A stretch of DNA of 64,000 nucleotides, taken from Pseudonocardia hierapolitana. GTDB lineage: Bacteria > Actinomycetota > Actinomycetes > Mycobacteriales > Pseudonocardiaceae. The stretch spans positions 2,728,001-2,792,000 of the forward strand of contig NZ_VIWU01000001.1 in the NCBI RefSeq assembly GCF_007994075.1, given 5' to 3'. A program made the position numbers and the translations under genes. The number at the start of each line of letters is the position of its first letter. Within the stretch, counting starts at the first letter, position 1. This document shows, one piece after another, positions 7,969-16,361 of the stretch. Under the pieces are notes generated by a model that was given only the letters and a program-made list of their open reading frames with translations, was not told where the DNA came from and did not search any database.

Positions 7969-8541
7969 ATGCCCGGTCGGAAGCGCCTCACCGCGCGCGA
8001 CTGGACGTCGGCCGCGCTCGAGGCACTGGCCCGCGGAGGGGTCGCGGCGGTGGCGGTGGAGCCGATCGCGGCGTCCCTCGGCACGACCAAGGGCAGCTTC
8101 TACTGGCACTTCGACAGCCGGGACGCGCTGCTGCAGGCCGCCCTGCTGGAGTGGGAACGCACCGAGACCGACGACGTGATCACGCTCGTCGAGACCGAGC
8201 CGGACGTCCCCCGCAGGCTGCGCATGCTGCTCGCAGTGGCCCTGGGCGCAGGCATCGAGCGCCCGGCGTCGAGCGTCGAGCTCGCGCTGCAACCCAGCGC
8301 CGACCACCCGCTGGTCGCCCCCGTGCTGGCCCGGATCACCGCACGCCGTCTCGACTACCTGTCCCGGATGTTCGGCGAGCTCGGCTTCCCACCGGACGAG
8401 GCCCGGCAGCGGAGCCTGCTCGCCTACACCGCCTACCTCGGCCACGCGCAGCTCGCCCACGCCACCCCGGACGCGGCGCCGACCGGGGCCGGCATACCCG
8501 CGTACATCGAATCGGTGATCGACACCCTCACCGCCCGGTGA
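7969..8541 (+). CDS. TetR-family transcriptional regulator
   Basis: A 190-residue repressor. The helix-turn-helix region is VAVEPIAASLGTTKGSFYWHF, very typical of TetR proteins, followed by DSRDALLQAALLEWE. Start ATG 7969 (MPGRKRLTARDW) places the DNA-binding domain at the N-terminus as usual. An ATG at 7945, 24 bp earlier and in frame, lies between the two operator repeats and is less likely. The protein should bind the paired sites at 7926-7966 and repress itself and the divergent SRPBCC-kinase genes. Ligand unknown. Confidence 0.88.
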   Translation: MPGRKRLTARDWTSAALEALARGGVAAVAVEPIAASLGTTKGSFYWHFDSRDALLQAALLEWERTETDDVITLVETEPDVPRRLRMLLAVALGAGIERPASSVELALQPSADHPLVAPVLARITARRLDYLSRMFGELGFPPDEARQRSLLAYTAYLGHAQLAHATPDAAPTGAGIPAYIESVIDTLTAR

Positions 8542-8571
8542 CGGCCCCTCGGCAGGATCCGAGGCGGTGGG

Positions 8572-9339
8572 TCAGCGGCGTCCGGTGACCGAGGCCAGGT
8601 ACCGCGCCACCCAGCCGTCGGCGATGTGCCGCTTCCACAGGGTCGCCACCGGCTCGTCCTCGTCGGCGTAGCGGTCGGTCCGCTCCAGCGCGGCGCGCCG
8701 CAGCTGTCCCTTGGCGGTGGCGAACGTGTCGGGCGGGACGTCGCCCGCCAGCGCGGCCGCCGCTGCCACCGCCCGCGACCCCAGCTCGGCCGCGGGGACG
8801 ACGTCGTGGACCAGCCCGAGCTGCGCGGCCCGCTCCGGCGGGTAGGTCTGCGCGCCCATCACGAGCTCGCGCACACCCCGCTCACCCACCGCGGCGCCGA
8901 GCACCTCCAGCGCGATGCGGGGGAACGGCACCCCGACCTTGAGCTCGGGCACCCCGATCCGGGCAGAGCCCTCGGCCATCAGCACGACGTCGGCGCAGGC
9001 AGCGAGCACGCAGCCACCGGCGATCGCGGGCCCGTTCACCGCCGCGACGAGCGGCTTCGGCAGCTCGAAGGCGGCCCGGAACGCGTCGGCGAGCGCCGGG
9101 AGGAACTTCTCGACGTACGCGTCGCCGCCCGCCGTGCAACGTTTGAGGTCGACACCTGCCGAGAAGGCTCGGTCCGATCCGGTGACGACCACCGCGCGGG
9201 CAGGATCGGCCACCAGCTCGCGGAACCGTTCGGCGAGCGCCTGGCACAGCTCGAGATCCATCGCGTTGACCGGGCCGTGCGCCATGCGCAGCACCGCGAC
9301 GGGAACACCTTCGACATCGACGTCATCGCGTTCGAGCAC
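8572..9339 (-). CDS. Enoyl-CoA hydratase/isomerase family protein
   Basis: A 255-residue crotonase. The oxyanion-hole motifs are SDRAFSAGVDLKR and NGPAIAGGCVLAACAD. The usual first catalytic glutamate position reads VLMAEGSARIGVPELKVGVP, with E in PELKVG matching the family. GTG 9339 is the start. The gene is divergent from mscR across 77 bp. The family covers hydratases, isomerases and dehalogenases, so the specific CoA substrate is open. Confidence 0.88.
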   Translation of the reverse strand: MLERDDVDVEGVPVAVLRMAHGPVNAMDLELCQALAERFRELVADPARAVVVTGSDRAFSAGVDLKRCTAGGDAYVEKFLPALADAFRAAFELPKPLVAAVNGPAIAGGCVLAACADVVLMAEGSARIGVPELKVGVPFPRIALEVLGAAVGERGVRELVMGAQTYPPERAAQLGLVHDVVPAAELGSRAVAAAAALAGDVPPDTFATAKGQLRRAALERTDRYADEDEPVATLWKRHIADGWVARYLASVTGRR

Positions 9340-9416
9340 GCATGCAACGTACCGACGGGGCCGTCACGTGGCAGGCTGCGCATGAATGCATCCGGACGAT
9401 GAGGTGAGGGATAGTC

Positions 9417-10502
9417 ATGCCGCAGCAGGTCCGCGGGGTCGTCGCGCACAAGAAGGGTGAGCCGGTCTCGCTGGAGACGGTGATCGTGCCGGACCCGGGG
9501 CCCGGTGAGGCGGTCGTGAAGGTGCAGGCCTGCGGTGTCTGCCACACCGACCTGCACTACCGCGAGGGCGGGATCAACGACGAGTTCCCGTTCCTGCTCG
9601 GCCACGAGGCCGCCGGTGTCGTCGAGTCGGTCGGCGAGGGCGTCACCGACGTCGCCCCCGGCGACTTCGTGATCCTCAACTGGCGCGCCGTCGACGGCAC
9701 CTGCCGTGCCTGCCGCCGCGGCGAGCCCTGGTACTGCTTCTCCACGCACAACGCCGCCCAGAAGATGACGCTGGAGTCGGGCCAGGAGCTGTCCCCCGCG
9801 CTCGGCATCGGCGCGTTCGTCGAGAAGACCCTCGTCCACGCCGGGCAGTGCACGAAGGTGAACCCCGAGGTCAAGCCGGAGGTCGCCGGCCTGCTCGGGT
9901 GCGGCGTCATGGCCGGGATCGGCGCGGCCATCAACACCGGCAAGGTGGGCCGCGGCGACTCGATCGCCGTGATCGGCTGCGGCGGCGTGGGTGACGCGGC
10001 GATCGCGGGTGCGCGCCTCGCCGGCGCGTCCACGATCATCGCGATCGACGTGGACGACCGGAAGCTCGAATGGGCGAAGGAGTTCGGCGCCACCCACACC
10101 ATCAACTCCCGCACCCAGGACGTGATCGAGGGCGTGAAGGCCCTCACCGACGGCAACGGCGCGAACGTCGTCGTCGAGGCGGTCGGGCGCCCGGAGACCT
10201 ACAAGCAGGCCTTCTACGCCCGCGACCTCGCCGGCACCGTCGTGCTCGTCGGCGTGCCCACCCCGGACATGACGATCGACCTGCCCCTGATCGACGTGTT
10301 CGGCCGAGGCGGCTCGCTCAAGTCGTCCTGGTACGGCGACTGCCTGCCCTCGCGCGACTTCCCCATGCTCGTGGACCTGCACCTGCAGGGCAGGCTGCCG
10401 CTGGAGAAGTTCGTGAGCGAGACGATCGGCCTGGACGGCGTGGAGGCCGCGTTCGAGAAGATGCACAAGGGCGACGTGCTGCGCTCGGTGGTGGTCTTCT
10501 GA
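9417..10502 (+). CDS. mscR: S-(hydroxymethyl)mycothiol dehydrogenase
   Basis: Zinc-dependent, NAD-linked alcohol dehydrogenase that oxidises the mycothiol adduct of formaldehyde; also reported to reduce S-nitrosomycothiol. It has 361 residues, the normal length. Catalytic zinc ligands are C42 ([12 protein letters not shown]) and H63-E64 (LLGHEAAG). The long stretch [18 protein letters not shown] and the Rossmann motif [17 protein letters not shown] are diagnostic. The structural-zinc lobe reads [20 protein letters not shown]: only three cysteines (C96, C99, C107), with Asp93 where the M. tuberculosis protein has Cys as I recall. The stop overlaps the start of a metallo-hydrolase gene (TGATG). 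Confidence 0.95.
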   Translation: MPQQVRGVVAHKKGEPVSLETVIVPDPGPGEAVVKVQACGVCHTDLHYREGGINDEFPFLLGHEAAGVVESVGEGVTDVAPGDFVILNWRAVDGTCRACRRGEPWYCFSTHNAAQKMTLESGQELSPALGIGAFVEKTLVHAGQCTKVNPEVKPEVAGLLGCGVMAGIGAAINTGKVGRGDSIAVIGCGGVGDAAIAGARLAGASTIIAIDVDDRKLEWAKEFGATHTINSRTQDVIEGVKALTDGNGANVVVEAVGRPETYKQAFYARDLAGTVVLVGVPTPDMTIDLPLIDVFGRGGSLKSSWYGDCLPSRDFPMLVDLHLQGRLPLEKFVSETIGLDGVEAAFEKMHKGDVLRSVVVF

Positions 10503-11128
10503 TGCCGCCGGTCGACCACCTCGTCACGTCGGGCACGTTCTCGCTCGACGGCGGCACCTGGGACGTCGAGAACAACGTGTGGATCGTCGGCGACGACCGC
10601 GAGGTGTTCGTCGTCGACGCCGCGCACGACGCCGAGGCGATCGCCGCGGCCGTGGGCGACCGGCGCGTCGTCGCCGTGGTGTGCACCCACGCCCACGACG
10701 ACCACGTCAACCAGGCCCCCGCGCTCGCCGACCGGTTCGGCGCGCCGATCCTGCTGCACCCCGCCGAGGCGCCGCTGTGGGAGATGACCCACCCCGACCG
10801 GAAGCCCGACGCCGAGCTCGCCGACGGCGAGCAGCTCACCGCGGGCGGCGTGGTGCTGCGGGTGCTGCACACCCCCGGCCACTCCCCCGGCTCGTGCAGC
10901 CTGCACGCCGCCGACCTGGGCACGGTCTTCACCGGCGACACCCTGTTCCAGGGTGGGCCCGGCGCCACCGGCCGCTCGTTCTCGTCGTTCGACACGATCA
11001 TCGACTCGATCCGCGGACGCCTGCTGACGCTGCCCGGCGACACCGTGGTCCGCACGGGCCACGGCGACCAGACGACGATCGGGGCGGAGCTGCCGCACCT
11101 GGAGGAGTGGATCGCGCGCGGTCACTGA
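10502..11128 (+). CDS. MBL-fold metallo-hydrolase coupled to mscR
   Basis: A 208-residue metallo-beta-lactamase-fold hydrolase of the glyoxalase II type. Metal ligands are the motif THAHDDH (H63, H65, D67, H68), then H in TPGHSPGSC and D in FTGDTLF. Its ATG overlaps the mscR stop by one base (TGATG), so translation is coupled. The same gene pair is found in other mycothiol producers as I recall, and the likely role is hydrolysis of the S-formylmycothiol thioester made by MscR. That role is inferred from context; the fold itself is clear. Two strong hairpins begin 3 bp after its stop. Confidence 0.9.
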   Translation: MPPVDHLVTSGTFSLDGGTWDVENNVWIVGDDREVFVVDAAHDAEAIAAAVGDRRVVAVVCTHAHDDHVNQAPALADRFGAPILLHPAEAPLWEMTHPDRKPDAELADGEQLTAGGVVLRVLHTPGHSPGSCSLHAADLGTVFTGDTLFQGGPGATGRSFSSFDTIIDSIRGRLLTLPGDTVVRTGHGDQTTIGAELPHLEEWIARGH

Positions 11129-11130
11129 CA

Positions 11131-11187
11131 TTCCGACGAACGGCGCGTTCGTCGGAACCTATCCGACGAACGCGCCGTTCGTCGGAT
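11131..11187. repeat. Family A element, copy 1: two adjacent 12-bp-stem hairpins
   Basis: Hairpin 1 is at 11131-11157 (stem TTCCGACGAACG, loop GCG) and hairpin 2 at 11161-11187 (stem ATCCGACGAACG, loop CGC), separated by CCT. Both stems are perfect. The loops are reverse complements, so the two hairpins are inverted copies of each other. It lies between convergent genes, 2 bp after the hydrolase stop, and probably acts as a two-way terminator. Copies are at 26140 and 46956. Confidence 0.85.
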
Positions 11188-11251
11188 AGAAATCGGTGCG
11201 TGATGCCCCGGCGACGGGCTGGTGGCCCGCGCCTGTGGGACCTGCCGCCAC

Positions 11252-12412
11252 CTACGGTCTACCGACGGCCGTCCCCGGCCTGATCCAGGACACCACCACC
11301 CCGGCCACCAGCAGCACCGCCGCCACCCCGAACGCGGCGGGGTAGCCGAAGGGCTCCGCCACGGCTCCGAGGCCGAGGGCGCCCACGCCCGTGCCGGCGT
11401 CGTAGGCGATGTTCCACAGCGCGCTCGCGGCGCCGTAACCGCTGCTGCCGAACGCGGCGAACAGCACGGTGAGGGAATCGTTCTGCACCAGGCCGAAGCC
11501 GAAGCCGACGGCGACCGCCCCGATCACGACCAGGGCGCCGCCGCCGGCGACCTCGGCTCCCATCCCGGCCGCGGCGAGCAGCATCCCCGGGACGAGCAGC
11601 CTGCCTCCCCAGCCGCGCCGGTCCACCAGCTCGCCCGCCGCCAGCCGGCCGAACAACGCCCCCGCCGCCGTCGCCAGCAGGGCTCCGGGCACGAGCAGCC
11701 CGGCATCGGGCACGGCGAGCGGGAGGAAGGTGATCAGGCCGCCCTGCGCGATCGAACAGGTGACCATCGCGAGCACCGGGGCGAGCGCCGAGCGCGTTGC
11801 CGGCCGCGGACGTGGACGGGTCAGGGTCGCGGCGGGGGCACCCGGCATCCGGATCGCCGGCACGAGCAGCGCGCCCAGCACCGGGGCGACCCCCGCCACG
11901 ACGAACACCGCGGTGAAGCCGAACCGCTCGACCGCGGCCACCCCGACCGCGAGCAGCACGAGCTGGGGCACCCCGACCGCGAGGCCGTACCGGCCCGCCG
12001 CCCGGCCGTGCTGCGCACGCGGCACGAGCTCGGCGACCAACGCGCTCCCGGCCACCGTCGCCAGCCCGAACCCGATGCCGCGCAGCGCGGAGAGCGCGAG
12101 CACGGGCGCGAGGTCGGCCGAGAGGGCGAGGAAGGGCGCCGGGGCGCCGAGCAGCACCGACCCGGCCGCGAGCACCCAGCGGTGGCCGATTCGCACGAGC
12201 AACCACGGCACCGCGAGCTGGGTGGCGACCGTCGTCGCCATCAGCATCGCAGTGGTGGCACCCGAGCCCAGCGCTCCCGATCCGCCGCGCTCCGCCCAGA
12301 GCGGCACGACCGGGAGCAGCAGCGCGTACCCGCTGAAGCAGAGCACGGTGGCGCCGAGCATGAACCGGAACGGCCCGCCGGTGATGCCCGCGGGTGTGCT
12401 GGTCGAGACCAC
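11252..12412 (-). CDS. Major facilitator superfamily transporter
   Basis: Membrane transporter with about 12 predicted helices, 386 residues from GTG 12412. The first helix begins about 14 residues after this start (FMLGATVLCFSGYALLLPVV). Loop motifs RIGHRWVL and ALRGIGFGLATVAGSALVAELV fit drug/sugar exporters of the MFS. An in-frame ATG at 12454 would add 14 residues rich in Arg and Lys. The gene is divergent from the metal ABC operon and shares its 5' region with the boxes at 12471-12506, so co-regulation by metal is possible. Substrate unknown. Confidence 0.82.
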   Translation of the reverse strand: MVSTSTPAGITGGPFRFMLGATVLCFSGYALLLPVVPLWAERGGSGALGSGATTAMLMATTVATQLAVPWLLVRIGHRWVLAAGSVLLGAPAPFLALSADLAPVLALSALRGIGFGLATVAGSALVAELVPRAQHGRAAGRYGLAVGVPQLVLLAVGVAAVERFGFTAVFVVAGVAPVLGALLVPAIRMPGAPAATLTRPRPRPATRSALAPVLAMVTCSIAQGGLITFLPLAVPDAGLLVPGALLATAAGALFGRLAAGELVDRRGWGGRLLVPGMLLAAAGMGAEVAGGGALVVIGAVAVGFGFGLVQNDSLTVLFAAFGSSGYGAASALWNIAYDAGTGVGALGLGAVAEPFGYPAAFGVAAVLLVAGVVVSWIRPGTAVGRP

Positions 12413-12470
12413 ACCCCGAGCGTAGGTCTCACGCTTCCGGGTAGTCCGGCGCATACGCTATCGTGGATCA

Positions 12471-12506
12471 TTAGACGAGGCTCACTGTTGAATTAGAGGT
12501 GGCTAA
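12471..12506. promoter_or_regulatory. Two tandem DtxR/MntR-like boxes upstream of the metal ABC operon
   Basis: TTAGACGAGGCTCA (12471-12484) and TTAGAGGTGGCTAA (12493-12506) share the pattern TTAG-N4-GGCT-N-A and are 22 bp apart. The second is flanked by ATTAG/CTAAT dyad ends and overlaps the ribosome binding site and the first base of the ATG at 12506. The pattern matches half of the DtxR-family iron/manganese box. I infer repression by a manganese- or iron-sensing DtxR-type regulator encoded elsewhere. Confidence 0.55.
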
Positions 12507-13456
12507 TGCCGGAGGTGGGACGGCGGTCCGTGCTGGTCGCGGCCGGTCTGCTCGCTCTCTCCGGCTGCGTGGCGGCGCCGCCGTCCGCCACCGACCCGAT
12601 CGGCGGCCGGCGGGTCCGCGTGACGACGACCACCAATTTCCTCACCGACACCGTCGGCCGGATCGGCGGCGACCGCGTGGAGGTCACCGGCCTGATGGGC
12701 CCGGGGGTCGACCCGCACCTCTACCGGGCCAGCGCGGGTGACGTGCAGGCCCTGCGCGGCGCCGACGTGATCCTCTACTGCGGGCTGCACCTGGAGGGCC
12801 GCATGGGCGAGCTGCTCCACGAGCTCGCCGAGCGGCAACCCACCACCGCCGTCACGGACGGAATCCCCCGCGAGCAGCTGCTCGCTCCTCCCGACACCAC
12901 CACGGAGTACGACCCGCACATCTGGTTCGACGTCTCGCTGTGGGCACGCGTCAGCGAGACGATCGCCGCCGCGCTCGTCGAGCGCGACCCGCAGCACGCC
13001 GACGGCTACCGCGCCCGGCGCGACACGTACCTCGCCGAGCTGGCCGCCCTGGACGCCGAGATCGAGCGGCGGCTCGCGGCGATCCCGCCCCGCAGGCGCG
13101 TGCTCGTCACGTCGCACGACGCGTTCAGCTACTTCGGCCGCCGCTACCGGCTCGAGGTCGCAGGCATCCAGGGCATCTCCACCGCGGCCGAGGCCACCAC
13201 CACCGACGTCGAGCGGGTGGCGCGGCTCGTGGCCGAGCGCGAGGTCCCGGCCGTCTTCATCGAGTCGAGCGTGCCCCGCCAGACGATCGACGCCCTGCTC
13301 GCGGCCGCCGCCCAGCAGGGCGCACGGATCCACGTCGGCGGGGAGCTCTTCACCGACGCCGCGGGGAACCCCGGCACCCCCGAGGGCACCTACATCGGGA
13401 TGTTGCGGGCCAACGCCGACCGGATCGCGGACGGGCTGACCGACGAGAGGGGATGA
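12506..13456 (+). CDS. Manganese/zinc ABC transporter substrate-binding lipoprotein (TroA/MntA type)
   Basis: Extracytoplasmic metal-binding lipoprotein of 316 residues, cluster A-I. The signal peptide VGRRSVLVAAGLLALSGC ends in a lipobox with C21, after a twin-arginine-like RR. Metal ligands by family alignment are H71 (GVDPHLYRA), H138 (YDPHIWFD), H204 (TSHDAFSYFGRRY) and a C-terminal Asp (FTDAAG). The H-H-H-D set is of the TroA type, which binds Mn or Zn; the DtxR-like boxes at the start favour manganese. First gene of a four-gene import operon. Confidence 0.9.
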   Translation: MPEVGRRSVLVAAGLLALSGCVAAPPSATDPIGGRRVRVTTTTNFLTDTVGRIGGDRVEVTGLMGPGVDPHLYRASAGDVQALRGADVILYCGLHLEGRMGELLHELAERQPTTAVTDGIPREQLLAPPDTTTEYDPHIWFDVSLWARVSETIAAALVERDPQHADGYRARRDTYLAELAALDAEIERRLAAIPPRRRVLVTSHDAFSYFGRRYRLEVAGIQGISTAAEATTTDVERVARLVAEREVPAVFIESSVPRQTIDALLAAAAQQGARIHVGGELFTDAAGNPGTPEGTYIGMLRANADRIADGLTDERG

Positions 13457-13460
13457 CGCG

Positions 13461-14210
13461 ATGCTCATGTCGACCGAGACCCGGACCGCCAGTGCGCTGG
13501 AGGTGCGCGGGCTGACGGTGTCCTACCGCTCGGCGCCCGTGCTCTGGGAGGTCGACTGCGCGTTCCCCGCCGGGCACCTCTCGGCGATCGTCGGGCCGAA
13601 CGGGGCGGGCAAGTCGACGCTCCTGAAAGCCGCACTGGGCCTCGTCCCCGCCGACGCCGGGCGCGTGCTGATCGACGGCGTCGAGGGGACCGGCGCGCTC
13701 GACCGCGTGGCGTACGTGCCACAGGCGGAGTCGGTGGACTGGGACTTCCCGATCACCGTCCGCGAGGTCGTCGAGATGGGCCGCTACCGATCGGCCGGCT
13801 GGTTCCGCCGCCTCGGCCGGGCCGATCGGGCGATCGCCGCGGAGTGCCTGGAGCGGGTCGGGATGGCGGGCTTCGGGAAGCGTCAGATCGGGCAGCTGTC
13901 CGGCGGTCAGCGCCAGCGGGTCTTCCTGGCCCGCGCCCTCGCGCAGCGGGCACCGGTGCTCGTCATGGACGAGCCGTTCGCCGGGATCGACGCTCGCACC
14001 CAGGAGGACCTGCTGCGCCTGCTGGGCGAGCTGCGCGACGCGGGCGGCTCGGTGCTGGTTGTCCACCACGACATGGCCCAGGTGCGCGCGGCGTTCGACT
14101 GGACGCTGCTGCTCAACGTGCGCGTGCTGGGGTGTGGGCCCACCGTGGACGTGCTCACCACCGACGCGGTGCGCGCGGCGTACGGGGCGGACGTGACGTG
14201 GACGGCGTGA
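13461..14210 (+). CDS. Metal ABC transporter ATP-binding protein
   Basis: Cytoplasmic ATPase of the importer, 249 residues. Walker A is GPNGAGKST, the signature is QLSGGQRQRVFLARAL, Walker B is PVLVMDEPFAGID and the switch histidine is in VVHHDMAQV. The segment DWDFPITVREVVEMGRY is typical of Mn/Zn (TroB/MntB) ATPases. It starts 4 bp after the lipoprotein stop. An alternative ATG is at 13470. Its TGA overlaps the GTG of the next gene by 4 bp (GTGA), so translation is coupled. Confidence 0.93.
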   Translation: MLMSTETRTASALEVRGLTVSYRSAPVLWEVDCAFPAGHLSAIVGPNGAGKSTLLKAALGLVPADAGRVLIDGVEGTGALDRVAYVPQAESVDWDFPITVREVVEMGRYRSAGWFRRLGRADRAIAAECLERVGMAGFGKRQIGQLSGGQRQRVFLARALAQRAPVLVMDEPFAGIDARTQEDLLRLLGELRDAGGSVLVVHHDMAQVRAAFDWTLLLNVRVLGCGPTVDVLTTDAVRAAYGADVTWTA

Positions 14211-15412
14211 GCGAGCTCGCGAGCGAACCATCGATGCTGAGCACGGCCCTCGGCCTGCCGTACACCGACGCGGTCGTGATCGCGGGCGCGCTCGTCCTCG
14301 GCATCACGAGCGGGGTGCTCGGAGCGTTCGCCGTGCTGCGCCGCCGCAGCCTGGTCGGTGACGCCGTCGCGCACGCCACGCTGCCGGGCGTCTGCGTCGC
14401 GTTCCTCGTCGCGGGCATGAAGGACGTTCCCGGCCTGTTGCTCGGTGCCGCGATCGCGGGCCTGGTGGCCGCGCTGCTCATGGTGGGCATCGAACGGGCG
14501 AGCCGGATCCGGCCCGATGCGGCCATCGGCGTGGTCCTGTCGGGATTCTTCGCGTTCGGCGTCGTACTGCTCACGCACCTGTCCAACAGCTCCGACGCCG
14601 ACCAGGCCGGCCTGGAGAACTACCTGTTCGGGCAGGCCGCCGGGCTGCTGGAACGCGACGTCGCGGTGATGGCCGGGCTCGCCGCGTCGGCGTTGCTCGT
14701 GGTCGGGGTGCTGCGGCGCGCGCTCACCACCACCCTGTTCGACCCCGCCTACGCGGGCGCGATCGGGCTCCCGGTGCGAGCTCTCGAGACGGTCATGACG
14801 GCGTTGCTCGTCGTGGCGGTCGTGATCGGGGTGCGGGTGGTCGGCGCCATCCTCATGGTCGCGATGCTCGTGGTGCCGACGGTCACCGCCCGCCAGCTCG
14901 CCGACCGCTTCCCGCGCGTCCTCGTGCTCGCCGGGCTGATCGGGGCGGCCGTCGGGGTCACGGGCGCGCTCACGGCCACCCGCGGGCAGCTGCCCACCGG
15001 GCCGGTGGTCGTCCTCACCGGCTTCACCGTGGCGGTCGCGGCGCTGCTGCTGGCACCCGGTCGCGGCGTGCTGTGGCAGGCCCGTCGGCTCGCGGCGCGG
15101 CGGCGCACCGTGCGTCGCGACGCGGTGCTCACCCAGCCCGACGCGCCCGTGAGCGGTCTACGGGACCGGCTCGTCCGCGCGGGCCTGCGCCGCCGTGGGC
15201 TGCTCGCCGCCGACGGCACGCTCACCGCCGCCGGGCGGGCCGCGGCAGCCGAGACGGCCGAGCGCAGGGCGCTGTGGACGGCGTGGCTCGAGCACGGCCC
15301 GTCGATCCGGCTGCCCGACGCGCGCGAACCCGACCCCACCGACCTGCGCGGCAGCCTCGGCGACGACGCGGTCGCCCAGCTCCGCGCCCTCGCAGCAGGA
15401 GCTCCGCGATGA
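14207..15412 (+). CDS. Metal ABC transporter permease fused to a C-terminal winged-helix-like domain
   Basis: Permease of 401 residues from GTG 14207. Residues 1-284 form the ABC-3 membrane domain (about 8 helices; SLVGDAVAHATLPGV and VVGAILMVAMLVVPTVTARQL are hallmark segments). A further 117 residues follow (285-401): an Arg-rich linker, then RLVRAGLRRRGLLAADGTLTAAGRAAAAETAERRALWTAWLEHG. That region reads like the DtxR/MntR winged helix plus its dimerisation start (G-LT-x-G ... RR-LWE-L). Some TroC/MntC permeases carry such a tail. It may sense metal in the cytoplasm or be structural. Confidence 0.88.
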   Translation: MSELASEPSMLSTALGLPYTDAVVIAGALVLGITSGVLGAFAVLRRRSLVGDAVAHATLPGVCVAFLVAGMKDVPGLLLGAAIAGLVAALLMVGIERASRIRPDAAIGVVLSGFFAFGVVLLTHLSNSSDADQAGLENYLFGQAAGLLERDVAVMAGLAASALLVVGVLRRALTTTLFDPAYAGAIGLPVRALETVMTALLVVAVVIGVRVVGAILMVAMLVVPTVTARQLADRFPRVLVLAGLIGAAVGVTGALTATRGQLPTGPVVVLTGFTVAVAALLLAPGRGVLWQARRLAARRRTVRRDAVLTQPDAPVSGLRDRLVRAGLRRRGLLAADGTLTAAGRAAAAETAERRALWTAWLEHGPSIRLPDAREPDPTDLRGSLGDDAVAQLRALAAGAPR

Positions 15413-15427
15413 TCTGCGAGGTCGCCG

Positions 15428-16321
15428 ATGCCTGACGGGATCCTCATCGTCCTCATCGCCGGGCTGGTGGCCACGGCGTGCGGGCTGCTCGGACCGTTCC
15501 TCGTGCTGCGGCGGATGGCACTGCTGTCGGACGCGGTGAGCCACGCGGTGCTGCCGGGGATCGTCGCCGTCTGGCTGGTGGCCCAGACCCGCGCCCCGCT
15601 TCCGGTGATCGTCGGCGCTGCGGCATTCGCCGTGCTCTGCGTGCTCGGCATCGACGCGCTGCGGGCCACCGGCCTCGTCGCGTCCGACGCGGCGATCGCG
15701 CTGGTCTTCCCCGCGCTGTTCTCGCTCGGGGTCCTCGGTGTCACCCGCTACGCCGCCGGCATCCACCTCGACCTGGACTCCACGATCTACGGCGAGATCG
15801 CGTTCGTGCCGTTCGACACGGTGCGGCTCGGCGGCTACGAGGTCGCGCGGTCCGGCCTGGTGCTCGGCGGGGTGGTGCTGTTCAACCTGCTGCTCGTCGG
15901 GCTGCTCTGGAAGGAGCTCAAAGCCACCACGTTCGACCCGCAGTTCGGTGCCACGGTCCGGCTCCGCCCGCGGCTGCTCTCCCGCCTGCTGCTGGTGGCG
16001 GCGGCCGTCACCGCGGTGGCCGCGTTCGACGCCGTCGGCGCGATCCTCGTGGTGACGCTGCTGATCGTGCCCGCCGCCACCGCGTACCTGCTCACCGACC
16101 GGCTCGTGGTCATGGTGGCGCTCGCGATCGCCGTCGGATGGGTGGGCGCGGCCGCCGGGTACGCCGTCGCGCTGCCCATGGACAGCTCGATCGCGGGCGC
16201 GATGGGCCTGGTCTGCACGGCCTGCTTCGTACTGGCGCTCCTCCTCTCGCCCAGCCACGGCCTGCTCACCCGCCGCTGGCGTCGGCGCCGGATCGTGGCC
16301 GACGCGCCCCTTCTCCGTTGA
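15428..16321 (+). CDS. Metal ABC transporter permease, second subunit
   Basis: Second ABC-3 family membrane subunit, 297 residues with about 8-9 helices. Typical segments are LRRMALLSDAVSHAVLPGIV near the N-terminus and AVGAILVVTLLIVPAATAYLL in the later half. It has no extra C-terminal domain, unlike the preceding permease. ATG 15428 is 15 bp after that gene's stop. The two permeases probably form a heterodimer with the ATPase dimer beneath. Last gene of the operon. Confidence 0.92.
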   Translation: MPDGILIVLIAGLVATACGLLGPFLVLRRMALLSDAVSHAVLPGIVAVWLVAQTRAPLPVIVGAAAFAVLCVLGIDALRATGLVASDAAIALVFPALFSLGVLGVTRYAAGIHLDLDSTIYGEIAFVPFDTVRLGGYEVARSGLVLGGVVLFNLLLVGLLWKELKATTFDPQFGATVRLRPRLLSRLLLVAAAVTAVAAFDAVGAILVVTLLIVPAATAYLLTDRLVVMVALAIAVGWVGAAAGYAVALPMDSSIAGAMGLVCTACFVLALLLSPSHGLLTRRWRRRRIVADAPLLR

Positions 16322-16361
16322 CCCGCCCCATCGCCGCCCGCGCCACCCGTCGACGCGTCGC

